Shown in pieces: positions 56,124-64,000 of a DNA stretch of 64,000 nt. Position 1 is the stretch's first letter; each line of letters begins with the position of its first letter. A program made the position numbers and the translations under genes. The notes beneath the pieces are model-generated. The model did no database searches. It was not told the DNA's origin and worked only from the letters and a program-made list of their open reading frames with translations. Location of the stretch: assembly GCA_022605405.1 (NCBI GenBank), contig JABYQQ010000001.1, positions 1,550,001 through 1,614,000 on the forward strand. The letters are read 5' to 3'. The DNA is from Earliella scabrosa. Its lineage: Eukaryota; Basidiomycota; Agaricomycetes; Polyporales; Polyporaceae.

Positions 56124-56130
56124 TATAAAA
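56124..56130 (+). promoter_or_regulatory. Possible TATA box for the SUN-domain gene
   Basis: TATAAAA, 258 bases upstream of the first ATG (56,388) and 385 bases before the chosen start. A leader intron would explain the distance; unproven. Confidence 0.3.
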
Positions 56131-56514
56131 CGTTCTTGCACACGACTCGGAGGACGTCCAAGATTCGTCTGGCGCACGAGTCGTTTTCGTTCCCGTCGCT
56201 CGACGCGCCGCACCTCACACTACGTTCGTTATCAGGGGCTAAATTGACACAAGGCTCGTGCGCGTTCAAGTTGCCCCTTGCGTGCTTCCACTTTACACTG
56301 CAAACGTGAGTGGCACACCTCGTCTTAGCTCTCGATCCGTTCCAACGACTGTTCCTCTTGATAGCGCCCTGTCATTGGTATACGCCGATGTCCGACCCAT
56401 TTGATCCCAATCGATTTCTGGATAAACGTACGTCCTACAGTAGCCTTTGCCCCCACCTCTACGCTCAACCATGCTCCAGCTCCGACGACAGCCGTGCGAT
56501 TCTCTTCTCAGGGG

Positions 56515-57468
56515 ATGCCGCGGAAGAAGTCCAAAGCGAAGGCACCCCGCCCGGCTCAATCTGATAGCGATTCCGAGGAGGAACGCCCCATCCCCAAGAA
56601 ATCGTCGGCGAGTGGTTCCTCGTCGCGCCAGGCTGATGCATCTTCGAGTGGTTGGGGTTGGTCTGTGCTATGCTTCGGGGTATTGGTGTTGGCGTTGGTG
56701 GGCTACCTTTTTCACCTGGAGGATATGGCGTCACGCCCTCTTGCCAATCCGCAAACTATCCGTCTCGACAAGTTCTTTCCTCGTTCCTTCATGCCCAAAC
56801 CCCGCGGCGCGGTCCCTAATATCCCACCTCACATCTCGTCTTACATCGACAAGATGGTTGCTTCAGCACTGAAAGACCCGGTCGGCCGTCGCGATTTCGC
56901 TCTCGCGGCCGACGGTGCGCGGATTGCCCCGAAGCTGACCTCGACCTTCGAGTTGGAGTCGAATATCTCCGTGGTCCGGCCGCCGACGAATATATTGGAC
57001 GAGGACCTTCGGAGCGGCAGCTGCTGGGAGTTTCCGGACAATCACGCACAGGTCGGCATCAAGCTGAAGGAATTCATCATCCCGACCCACATCACCATCG
57101 ACCACGTCCCACACGAACTTGCCGCAGATATTCGTCAGGCCCCTCGCCGCATTGTGGTATGGGGTGCGGTTGATGGTAGGGGCAGCGAGGAGCGAGTTGT
57201 GGAGACCCGAGCGAGGTTGCGCACCTCGCCTCTCTACATCTTCGGCGACGGTCCCGAGATCACCGCGGGTGGTCGTTTCCTGCCCATTGCGACCTTCGAG
57301 TATTCCATCAACACAGGGTCTCACATCCAGACTTTCCCCGCCGATCCCGTGATTACAACCTCCCGCATTCCTTTCGTCGCCATTGTAGTCGAGGTCATGA
57401 GCAACTGGGGCGCCCCGTCGACTCGGGTGTACCGCGTGCGGATCCATGGCGAGAGTGTGTTGACGTGA
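56515..57468 (+). CDS. Transposon cargo: SUN-domain membrane protein
   Basis: 317 residues from ATG 56,515. A short basic, Ser-rich N-terminus (MPRKKSKAKAPRPAQSDSD) is followed by one membrane helix (about residues 46-66, WGWSVLCFGVLVLALVGYLF). The C-terminal 200 residues form a SUN domain: RRDFALAADGARIAPKLTS, LRSGSCWEFPDNHAQVGIKL, ITIDHVPHELAADIRQAPRR, IVVWGAVDG, IATFEYSINTGSHIQTFPAD and FVAIVVEVMSNWGAPSTRVY. The membrane-SUN order matches Sad1/SUN proteins of the inner nuclear membrane, whose SUN domain lies in the lumen and binds KASH tails in LINC complexes. The long coiled coil usual in SUN proteins is very short here. An upstream ATG (56,388, MSDPFDPNRFLDK) may start a spliced leader exon. 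Family assignment is strong; location is inferred from the family. Confidence 0.85.
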   Translation: MPRKKSKAKAPRPAQSDSDSEEERPIPKKSSASGSSSRQADASSSGWGWSVLCFGVLVLALVGYLFHLEDMASRPLANPQTIRLDKFFPRSFMPKPRGAVPNIPPHISSYIDKMVASALKDPVGRRDFALAADGARIAPKLTSTFELESNISVVRPPTNILDEDLRSGSCWEFPDNHAQVGIKLKEFIIPTHITIDHVPHELAADIRQAPRRIVVWGAVDGRGSEERVVETRARLRTSPLYIFGDGPEITAGGRFLPIATFEYSINTGSHIQTFPADPVITTSRIPFVAIVVEVMSNWGAPSTRVYRVRIHGESVLT

Positions 57469-57574
57469 TTGGGCGCGCGCATCTGTTTGCGCCTCCCTCA
57501 CTCTTCCCTCACGCTGGGATCGGACATTGCATCTCGCCGCTCATCCGTGCGGCTGCGTTATACATGTTGAGGAC

Positions 57575-59172
57575 ATGTTCTTGGGTAATTGGTCCGGGGC
57601 TACTGTTGCATGGTCGTTCTTCTATCTCTCCTTGATGTTTCTCAATACATGCGCTGCTTATTATGCTTCATACACTGCTAGCGAGGAATTCGTAGCGTCG
57701 TTGACCACGCGCGAACACGCGCGTGCTGTATGTCGTCATTTGACGCGGGCGCGGTCTGGGGCGGAAGAGGACAAAGGTTGGTTGTGCCGAGTGGCACAAC
57801 ATATCTGCACCCAACTCCCCCCTTTGCTCTTGCGTCTTCCGCTCACTACAGATAGCTCCTCGCTCCCCATGGCTCCCGGACTACAGACAACTCTGGCGTT
57901 CACCCTCGTCCGCAACTTCCCCGTTGTCATACCAGACATCGCTACCTCGATTGACAACGAGATAGATAGGTTCGCACAATTAGTGGCTTGTTCAGGTTAG
58001 AATGTGTTATTGACATCACGCGAAGCTTCAGGGACAAGTTCATACTGCCTTCGGACCTGACACGATGGGCAACGATCATGACCTCCCGCTCAATGTGTCG
58101 TTTTGCCGTCTTCTCCACTGGTGCCGCTCACGAGATTGAGCGTTACCGCTCCATGCTCAAGGAGCAATACCCCGGTGATGGGGAATTGCTGGATCGCCTG
58201 AATGCAGCGGTGACGGAGATGAGTGACCGACTTGACGAGAGCAACCAGGTTTGGGAACAGGTGCGTTGACATCCATTGACCTGGGTTTTGGTGCGCTTAG
58301 GAATCATCGTCACATTTAGTTCAGGATGCATTACGACAACTCCTTCCTACACCTGCCCGACGCGGCGGCTCGCGAAGCAATGGAGAAGTCTTACGCCGAG
58401 TTCGAGCGCACCCTCCCTCAGCTCATAGGCCGCAGCGCAGGTACAACTGCGATCGTCCATGAATGGCAACCCTGCTTCCAGTTGGTCTTGACCGAAGTGA
58501 GTCATGTGTGGACGCCTATACGCATTCGCTTACTAACTCGCATGCGTACAGGCCGGACGCCAGGCGTACACGAAGAGTCTGGAAGACCGCCGCACGTGGA
58601 TGACGGAGACCTTCCCGGGCCAGGTCACAGAGATGGTCCAAGTGCTCGAAGAACTTCGCGTCGCCCGCGTGCAGCTCTTAGCGGATTGCGCGGCACTCTG
58701 GGATGAAATCCTGCAGGCCTGGTTTACCCGTTCGGGCGACCGGTTGCCCACGCACATCTTCCTTGACGCGATGCGCCGCTATGTCAAGATGTTGGACGAC
58801 CTAGATGTGCAAGGCGCCAAGCAACGCGACATCCTGAACCGCCTCAAGGTATGAACACGCTCTTGACAGTTGGAGGTTTGCTGACCGTCGTGAAGTCCTG
58901 CATGCGTTTGGTTGAGCACCATACCACGACCCTCGACCTTCTATCTGCCGAGCAGATCTCCATTGCCGACGTCCGGGAGTCTTTCCACCAGTACGACACG
59001 AACTTTATGCACTGCGTTCACACCACTGAGGTAAGTAACCATTGCTACATGTGTGCCATTGCTACATGTGTGGCTGTAGACGTGTCCTGACAACATACAG
59101 CTCTGCATCCGCCTCAAGAACGACATCACGAAGTGCATCGCCACCCTCACCAAGGCGCGTGAGCAGATCTGA
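57575..59172 (+). CDS. Transposon cargo: membrane-anchored helical/coiled-coil protein
   Basis: ATG at 57,575 (MFLGNWSGATVAWSFFYLSL), with a membrane helix over about residues 8-30. The following exons encode a helix-rich protein: TSRSMCRFAVFSTGAAHEIE, LLDRLNAAVTEMSDRLDESN, a block entered through acceptor TTTAG giving FRMHYDNSFLHLPDAAARE, then SYAEFERTLPQLIGRSAG, ARVQLLADCAALWDEILQA, HIFLDAMRRYVKMLDDLDVQ, SCMRLVEHHTTTLDLLSAEQ, and the end KCIATLTKAREQI-stop at 59,170-59,172. Five or six introns, all GT-AG and frame-keeping where checked. It lies only about 100 bases after the SUN gene on the same strand, so the two may be co-regulated. No family recognised; a membrane tether is a reasonable guess. 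Confidence 0.65.
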
Positions 59173-59795
59173 GAGGTTGCTGATTTGCTGGTAGCTTTTT
59201 TCCTCCCCGGGAGGTTTTTGACGCACCCAGCGGATCTCACTCCTGTGTATACTATCACGAATACTAGCGCAATCGGCTCTTGGATTGAAGTACGGGACAC
59301 CTGCGTGAGTATATCTGTCTACACCACGCGCTAGATGCTCTACGGTGAGTGGGTAGGGAGCCGCTTAGGAGCGCTCTGCCGCGCGATGCCATGATTGACG
59401 AGGAGAAGATTATGAATATCGCGCAGAGCATAGCGCAGCGAGAAGAAGTCGCCGGAGCGGCGCGCCTGGGAAGCATCGCGTGGGGAACGCAGCGAGGACG
59501 TGGATGGTGAGTGCATCGGAAGCCTTCGTGGCGCGACGAGCATGTGACAGCATGCAAAGAGGAGCGTTGCGGAGTGGAGTGTGTTGGGAGCCTCCTGGAG
59601 CGGTGAGTAGGGAAGGCTGACAACGAGCAGGGGGCGGAGTATTGTCGCGGTTCGGCTCCCGCGCGGAAGGACGACGAGCAAATGGGCGACGGGGGAAACA
59701 TTGGGTTGACGCAGCTAGGCGAAGTGTCGCCTCGCGGCGTACTGTCGCACCGCGCTGAAAGAGGAGGCGACGGTGTCACGGCGACCCTATTGGTC
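59173..59795. other. Right subterminal region inside the TIR boundary
   Basis: Non-coding. Carries further copies of the subterminal motif in inverted orientation (for example near 59,520 and 59,585) outside the perfect TIR. The left counterpart is 35,194-35,542. Confidence 0.6.
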
Positions 59796-61300
59796 GGCGG
59801 CGAGAAGCATTCGGCGGTGGATGCGGCCAGACGAAATGTTGCGTCGTGAAGACACAAGTCGCTGGTCGCGCACGACGTGGAGCGACGAGGACGGCTCTCA
59901 CGACGGTAAGCGACGGGGTCGTGGAGCGGCGAGGAGGAGTGATGTGGCGGTGCGTGGTGCGTCGCCTATCGAGAGCTTCGTGGATTACCCAGGACATGCA
60001 GCGAAAACGTCGCCGGAGAGCCCAGAGTGTCAGCGATGGTCTATGGCGAGCAGCGCGACGGAGGATCGGCCGACGGGAACCTCGTGGAGCGGCGAGCATG
60101 AGGTAAGGGTGGTGAAAAGCGGGGGGAGTGTCGCGTCGGGAGGCTGGGAGAGCGGCGAGCAGAATATGGTAAGCGGCGGGGAGTCGAGGCGGAGTGTCGC
60201 GCTGGGAGCCTCGTGAAGCAGCGAAGATGGGATGGTTGGTGGCGCGCGGCGACAACGGGAGCCTCGTGAGGCGGCGAGTAACCCTTGGCAAGAGATGATC
60301 AGCCGCGCGGAGTGTCGTGTGTCGGGTGCCTTGTAGAGCGGATATTAGGAGACGGCTGGCGGCAGGCAGTGGCAAGTCGCGTGTCGGGAGCTTCGCGAGG
60401 CTGCGTGGCGGCGAGCATGAGACAATGCGCGAGGAGGAGCGGGGCGGAGTGTGTCGGAAGCCCTCGTGGAACGGCGCGGAGGAGACGACTGGCGGCTGGC
60501 AATGGCGAGTCGTGTGTAGCGAGCCTCGTGGAATGGCGTGGAGAAGACGGCTGGCGGGCAGTGTCGTGTCGCGTGCAGGGAGCCTCGTGGAACGGCGTAG
60601 AGGTAGTGGTCGCCTCGTGGACCGGCGGCGCGCGGCGTGAAGGCATGGGGAGGGAGGTCGAGTCGCGCGGGGCGAAGCTCATTGGTCGAGCGTCGGCGGC
60701 GTTGCGCTTCATCGTGCTCGCGGTGCGATGCCGTGTGGCGCGGTGCGGTGGGAAGTATAATATTCGGACATATTCTGTTGCAGAACAAGTCAGCTTTACC
60801 TGAACTATCCAGTCAATGAACAGGACTCATTTTCTGGGCGTCCTACCCAGTGGCAGAATATGACGGGACCATGTGTCGTATCCTGCTTTGGTAAAGTTCG
60901 GGGAAATCTCACCTTGACCGCGACTTTCTTGCCGCTGAAAGGTTGGCCTCATCGGAGCCTACTCGGAAGCAGAAAAGTAGGCAGGAAGAGGTCGCATTTT
61001 CTGATGATGTTCTGCATGAGGAAAGGTACGACAAAGGAACCGGAAAGCTCACCTACTCCTGTCTGATTTTTTGCAGCCGGAAATGTGAAGGACATCTGTC
61101 CTTCTCGGATCATTTTCGGCCGTTGGTTTGTCTACTGGCAAAGGCGACCTTTCGGACGAAAAGATAGCGTGCCATTAGTTCCGGGTGATGGTCACATCAA
61201 TGACGGTCAAATATGAGTGGAGTAGTTATGGGGGAGGTTGCCTCCCACGGTACTATTCCGGTACTATTCTGTCGTCGAATGTGAGGCTGTGCCCCCCGTG
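59796..61300 (-). repeat. Right terminal inverted repeat, 1,505 bp
   Basis: Reverse complement of 33,689-35,193 with the same length and no difference in the parts compared. It ends CCCCCCGTG at 61,300. The subterminal motif array is mirrored at about 59,796-60,625. Confidence 0.92.
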
Positions 61301-61303
61301 CTA
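61301..61303. repeat. Right target-site duplication (CTA)
   Basis: CTA directly after the right terminus, equal to 33,686-33,688. Counting it once keeps the split F-box gene in frame. Confidence 0.85.
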
Positions 61304-62712
61304 GGGACGTTCCCGCCTGTCACCGCGTAGAGAGTCACCGCGTCCTCCGTCACTTGGTAACCCATGAGGTCTATGTCGTCACGGACCGATTCTACAATTC
61401 GTAGACTGTGGATAGCGCCATGGCGTTGAACATGGGGTAATGGTTGTAAGCATTGGCGCATCTCGTTGCCACACATTCCATGAAGCCAGATAGCACAGTC
61501 AAGTGGTATCAGAAGGCGAGGAAGAAGAATTTGGAGCAAAACAGGGAACTTCTTGGAATTGAAGTGAGAGTGCCTAGAATCCTTTGCCAAATTGTAAATG
61601 CGACATGGTTCGGTGATGGACAGTTTGCGGAGGTGTGGGAGTGTTGCCGAGAAGTATGAGGTTGAACTATGGATCTCCTGTGGCTCGGGTGCACTTTCAC
61701 GACAGAGTGGGGTGATGGCTTGGAGGTGTAGCTCGCGTAATTGTGCACAGGAAGCGAGAAAGAGGAGTAGCTCTGAAGCACCACAGAGAGCGCTCCGTAT
61801 TTGCTCAGGGTGCCAAGAGCAGCTGATTAAATTGTTGGCCAAGACCAATGTTGTGAGGGCGGTGAAAGGGGTTGAAGGAAGCACGAAGCCCCCTTCAATG
61901 CACAACGTGCGCAGGTTCGAATCGCACGCTGGGAGGAGTGGAATACGGTTAGGGATGCTCTCTTCCGGAAGCCGGATCCAGCAATGGCGGAGATTTGAGA
62001 TGGTCGATAGCTGCTGGATGAGGTCTGTGAATTCCTCCACGATCCTCGGACGATCGCGCGGGACTTCGATAGTCAGAGACTGTATGCATGATATTGCGAG
62101 GCCCAGCAGGATCGTGGATATCTCCTCGATACCCTTCATCCAGGTGACGTAGACGTGCAGCGGAAGGTCGAGCGCTCGGCTTCGGATCTCCCTCAGGAGA
62201 GGTGGCTCCTGTGGGATCGCTACCGTCGACCATAGGGTCGGTGTTGCTGCTGCGAGTTCGCGCCAGCGATGGCAGACCGTGCTGATCTCCAATATCACCT
62301 TAGTCTCTATCATCGGGAACAGGTGAGGATGAGGTGGGGGAGGACAGCTCGGGAAGCGTTCTGGCACCATCCGGATGATCGCGGCCAGAAGCTCTCCTGG
62401 TAGCCGGTTGATCGCCACTCTTGCGTTTTGTTCTCTTCGAACGAGAGAGGATCCACGCCGCAACAAGCTGTCCAGCGTCGCAAGCTGTAGACGAGGCTCA
62501 GGTCAGAAGTTCTCCGGGGTGGCAAGCTATCGTACTCAACTCACTTCTTCGGAAGTACTCTGAGTGAGACTTGCCAGTGGTTGAATGTCAGCCGCATAGT
62601 CCATCTACGAACGAGACTCTTGGACTCACAGTTCCGATGACGCCTTCCTAGGGCTGATCTGATCTAGTAACATCCGCAGAGCAGCCTCGAAGACTGCGCC
62701 GGCGCCGTCCAT
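61301..62712 (-). pseudogene. F-box/LRR-like gene, N-terminal part cut off by the transposon
   Basis: Exon 1 from ATG 62,712 (MDGAGAVFEAALRMLLDQIS), a small exon encoding LTQSTSEE, then exon 3 from 62,484: LATLDSLLRRGSSLVRREQ, INRLPGELLAAIIRMVPERF (F-box), ISTVCHRWRELAAATPTLWS, then leucine-rich segments to LYAVTGGNVP at the element border. After that the frame runs about 12 codons into the TIR and stops at 61,264. Exon pattern and sequence match the gene at 17,104-19,233. The rest of the gene is at 32,860-33,688. The uninterrupted protein would have been about 705 residues. Now it could at most make a truncated F-box protein. Confidence 0.9.
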
Positions 62713-62992
62713 GGTGAGTTCGCGACTTCGACGTGGAATCCCAGAACGATGGTGCTAGTAGGACTTCGAGAATGACAAACGCCTACAGAGGAGAAGGAAT
62801 GCTGCTGGCGGTCGGAGGGAGAGAAGAGGTAGACCGTGTGAGCTGCGGTGATTGCCGTCTAAGTTCATGTTCACGTTGTGAGTCACGTAGGTTCAGTGAC
62901 TGCCGCGACCCAAGAATAGCGCAACACGTTTCCAAAAGGTTCAGTGCTTCGCATAAGATAAAGGGGACAGTAGCACCGGGAGACACTCGCTC

Positions 62993-64000
62993 TTACGCCT
63001 CGTGCCACCTAAACCTATCGTACCTGCACCTCCGCCCAACCACACCTCCATCGTCCCCGCGAGTGAACGCATAGTGCCGCACGTCCTCCAGCTTGATCGC
63101 CGCACCCTCCGGCTCCCGCGGGCGCACTGTATCTTCTATCCGTGGCCGCTCGAAACGCTCGAGCGCAGGCCAGCTGTCAAACACGACCGAGTTGAAATCG
63201 ACCAGGCCATCGCGATACCACATGTTGCCCTCTTCGCTCGCAAAGTCGAGGTGCGCCTGCGACGGCTTCCAGACGAACGCGCGCAAACTCGGACACTCAG
63301 CTCGCCACAACTCCGGGTGGAAGCCCCGGTCGTCGCCCTCTCCGACCACGAGTGTGTCCTGCCAAGGTCTCAACAATCAGCGCACAGTCCAGACCCCGAC
63401 GGCTCGAACACAAGAACGACCGGGACCACATATACTCACATACATCCTCTCACTCTCGTCCAGCTCCAAATAGCGCAGCTTCGGGAGCCCGTGCCCGTGC
63501 CAATGCAGCGCCGCGGTCGGCCACAGCGCAGGCCGGTACGCCCTTGCGCGATCATCGAGCGACATCCGGAACGAGACGAGCTGCTGCCCAAGGAGGCGGA
63601 ACACGTTGCACGCGACCGTGCACGACGGCGCGCACTTGAGGCGGAGGTGCGTCAGCGCGCCGTGCGCGAACGCGCGGCAGTACCGGTACAGCTGGTCGCG
63701 CTGATGCGTGCGCAGCCCGTCGACGACGAGCGTGAGCGTGCGGAGCTCCGCGAGGGCCGAGAGCGGCAGGAGAGGCGTGGCGGGGGGCGGGGTCGGAATT
63801 GGGGTCGCGGTCGGGTTCTGGCCCAAGCGCTGGTGTCGGTGTTGAGCGTTGTATAGGACGGTCTCGAGGAACCACTTCCGTGCCTCTGCGCAGTGCACGC
63901 TGTCGAACGTCCGGTACGTCATGCGCAGCGCCTGCAACCTGAACGGCACGTCCTGGAACAGCCCTGCGTGGTCGACGCGCACGTGGAAATCGAGGAACGC
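62993..64000 (-). CDS. F-box/LRR-like protein (5' end off window)
   Basis: Two coding blocks. The part reaching the window edge has VPFRLQALRMTYRTFDSVHC, EARKWFLETVLYNAQHRHQR, LSALAELRTLTLVVDGLRTH, GALTHLRLKCAPSCTVACNV, LGQQLVSFRMSLDDRARAY and LPKLRYLELDESERMY before a GTGAGT-type donor (about 63,440). The last exon has DTLVVGEGDDRGFHPELWR, CPSLRAFVWKPSQAHLDFA and WPALERFERPRIEDTVRP, ending YDRFRWHEA-stop at 62,993. The same arrangement is found in the gene at 6,127-7,248 and in the C-terminus of the gene at 27,921-29,342 (RERWLRT against RFRWHEA). The F-box end is outside the window. Function unknown beyond probable SCF-adaptor-like family membership. Confidence 0.7.

Larger units (their letters stand above)
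33689..61300. mobile_element. 27.6-kb CACTA/CMC-superfamily DNA transposon with cargo genes
   Basis: Bounded by 1,505-bp inverted repeats (33,689-35,193 and 59,796-61,300) that begin CACGGGGGGCACAGCC and are flanked by a 3-bp duplication CTA. Three-base duplications and 5'-CAC ends fit the CACTA (EnSpm/CMC) superfamily, as does the Tnp2-type transposase encoded at 39,285-43,332. Subterminal arrays of a CCACGAGGC-type motif resemble the transposase-binding regions of CACTA elements. It lies inside an F-box gene, whose frame is restored when the element and one CTA are removed. Eleven predicted genes lie between the repeats: five minus, one plus, one minus, one plus, one minus, two plus. Both the size and the TIR length are far above usual CACTA values (TIRs commonly tens of bases). 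Intact transposase frame and matching TIRs suggest a recent, possibly still mobile copy. Confidence 0.93.

Noticed and set aside
33689..61300. Starship-type giant element
   Set aside because: No DUF3435-type tyrosine recombinase at an edge; long TIRs and a DDE-type transposase instead.
61905..61935. tRNA B-box-like GGTTCGAATC
   Set aside because: No acceptor or anticodon stem around it; it lies within the F-box coding exon.

Overview
This window is nuclear DNA of a basidiomycete fungus, most likely an Agaricomycete. Protein genes are cut by many short (about 50-60 base) GT-AG introns, base composition is GC-rich, and the gene families are typical of mushrooms and wood-decay fungi: lineage-expanded F-box/LRR-like proteins, a multi-span membrane protein of the Agaricomycete type, a Crinkler-like nuclease-kinase, and a CACTA/CMC (Tnp2-type) transposase. 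No species can be named from the sequence alone.

Layout. 1-2,969 (minus) holds an aspartyl-tRNA synthetase whose reading frame continues, through a clean intron, into a DUF2156/MprF-like aminoacyl-transferase domain. That is the architecture of ergosteryl-aspartate synthase (ErdS); its 3' end lies off the window. A tRNA-Arg(UCU) with a 4-nt intron follows. 4.5-33.7 kb is ordinary gene-dense chromosome: a multi-span membrane protein, a coiled-coil membrane protein, a CHY zinc-finger protein with a 5-base first coding exon, a p24 cargo receptor (Erv25-like), a J-domain protein, a pair of Gly/Tyr-rich paralogues (12.4-13.8 kb minus; 19.6-21.4 kb plus), a 645-residue basic nuclear-type protein, several F-box-like genes, and a REase-kinase gene lying directly against a truncated duplicate of the neighbouring F-box gene.

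The main discovery is at 33,689-61,300: a 27.6-kb DNA transposon. It has 1,505-bp terminal inverted repeats that appear identical, termini starting CACGGGGGG, subterminal arrays of a CCACGAGGC-type motif, and a 3-bp target duplication (CTA). It splits an F-box gene: the N-terminal part is at 61,301-62,712 and the C-terminal part at 32,860-33,688, both on the minus strand. Removing the element and one CTA restores one open reading frame that aligns along its length with the paralogue at 17.1-19.2 kb. The element encodes a CMC/Tnp2-like transposase, a Gln/Pro-rich protein that may be a second transposition factor, and about nine other genes. These include a SUN-domain protein, a WD40 protein with a C-terminal membrane anchor, a coiled-coil protein with a C-terminal membrane segment and two more single-span helical proteins. 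The richness in endomembrane-type proteins suggests a transposon-borne nuclear-envelope or endomembrane module; that is inference and untested.

The right edge (62,993-64,000, minus) is the 3' part of another F-box/LRR-like gene. Limits: exon boundaries were read by eye from splice consensus and frame, so several gene models, mainly their 5' ends, are approximate. Family assignments rest on motif recognition without a database search.
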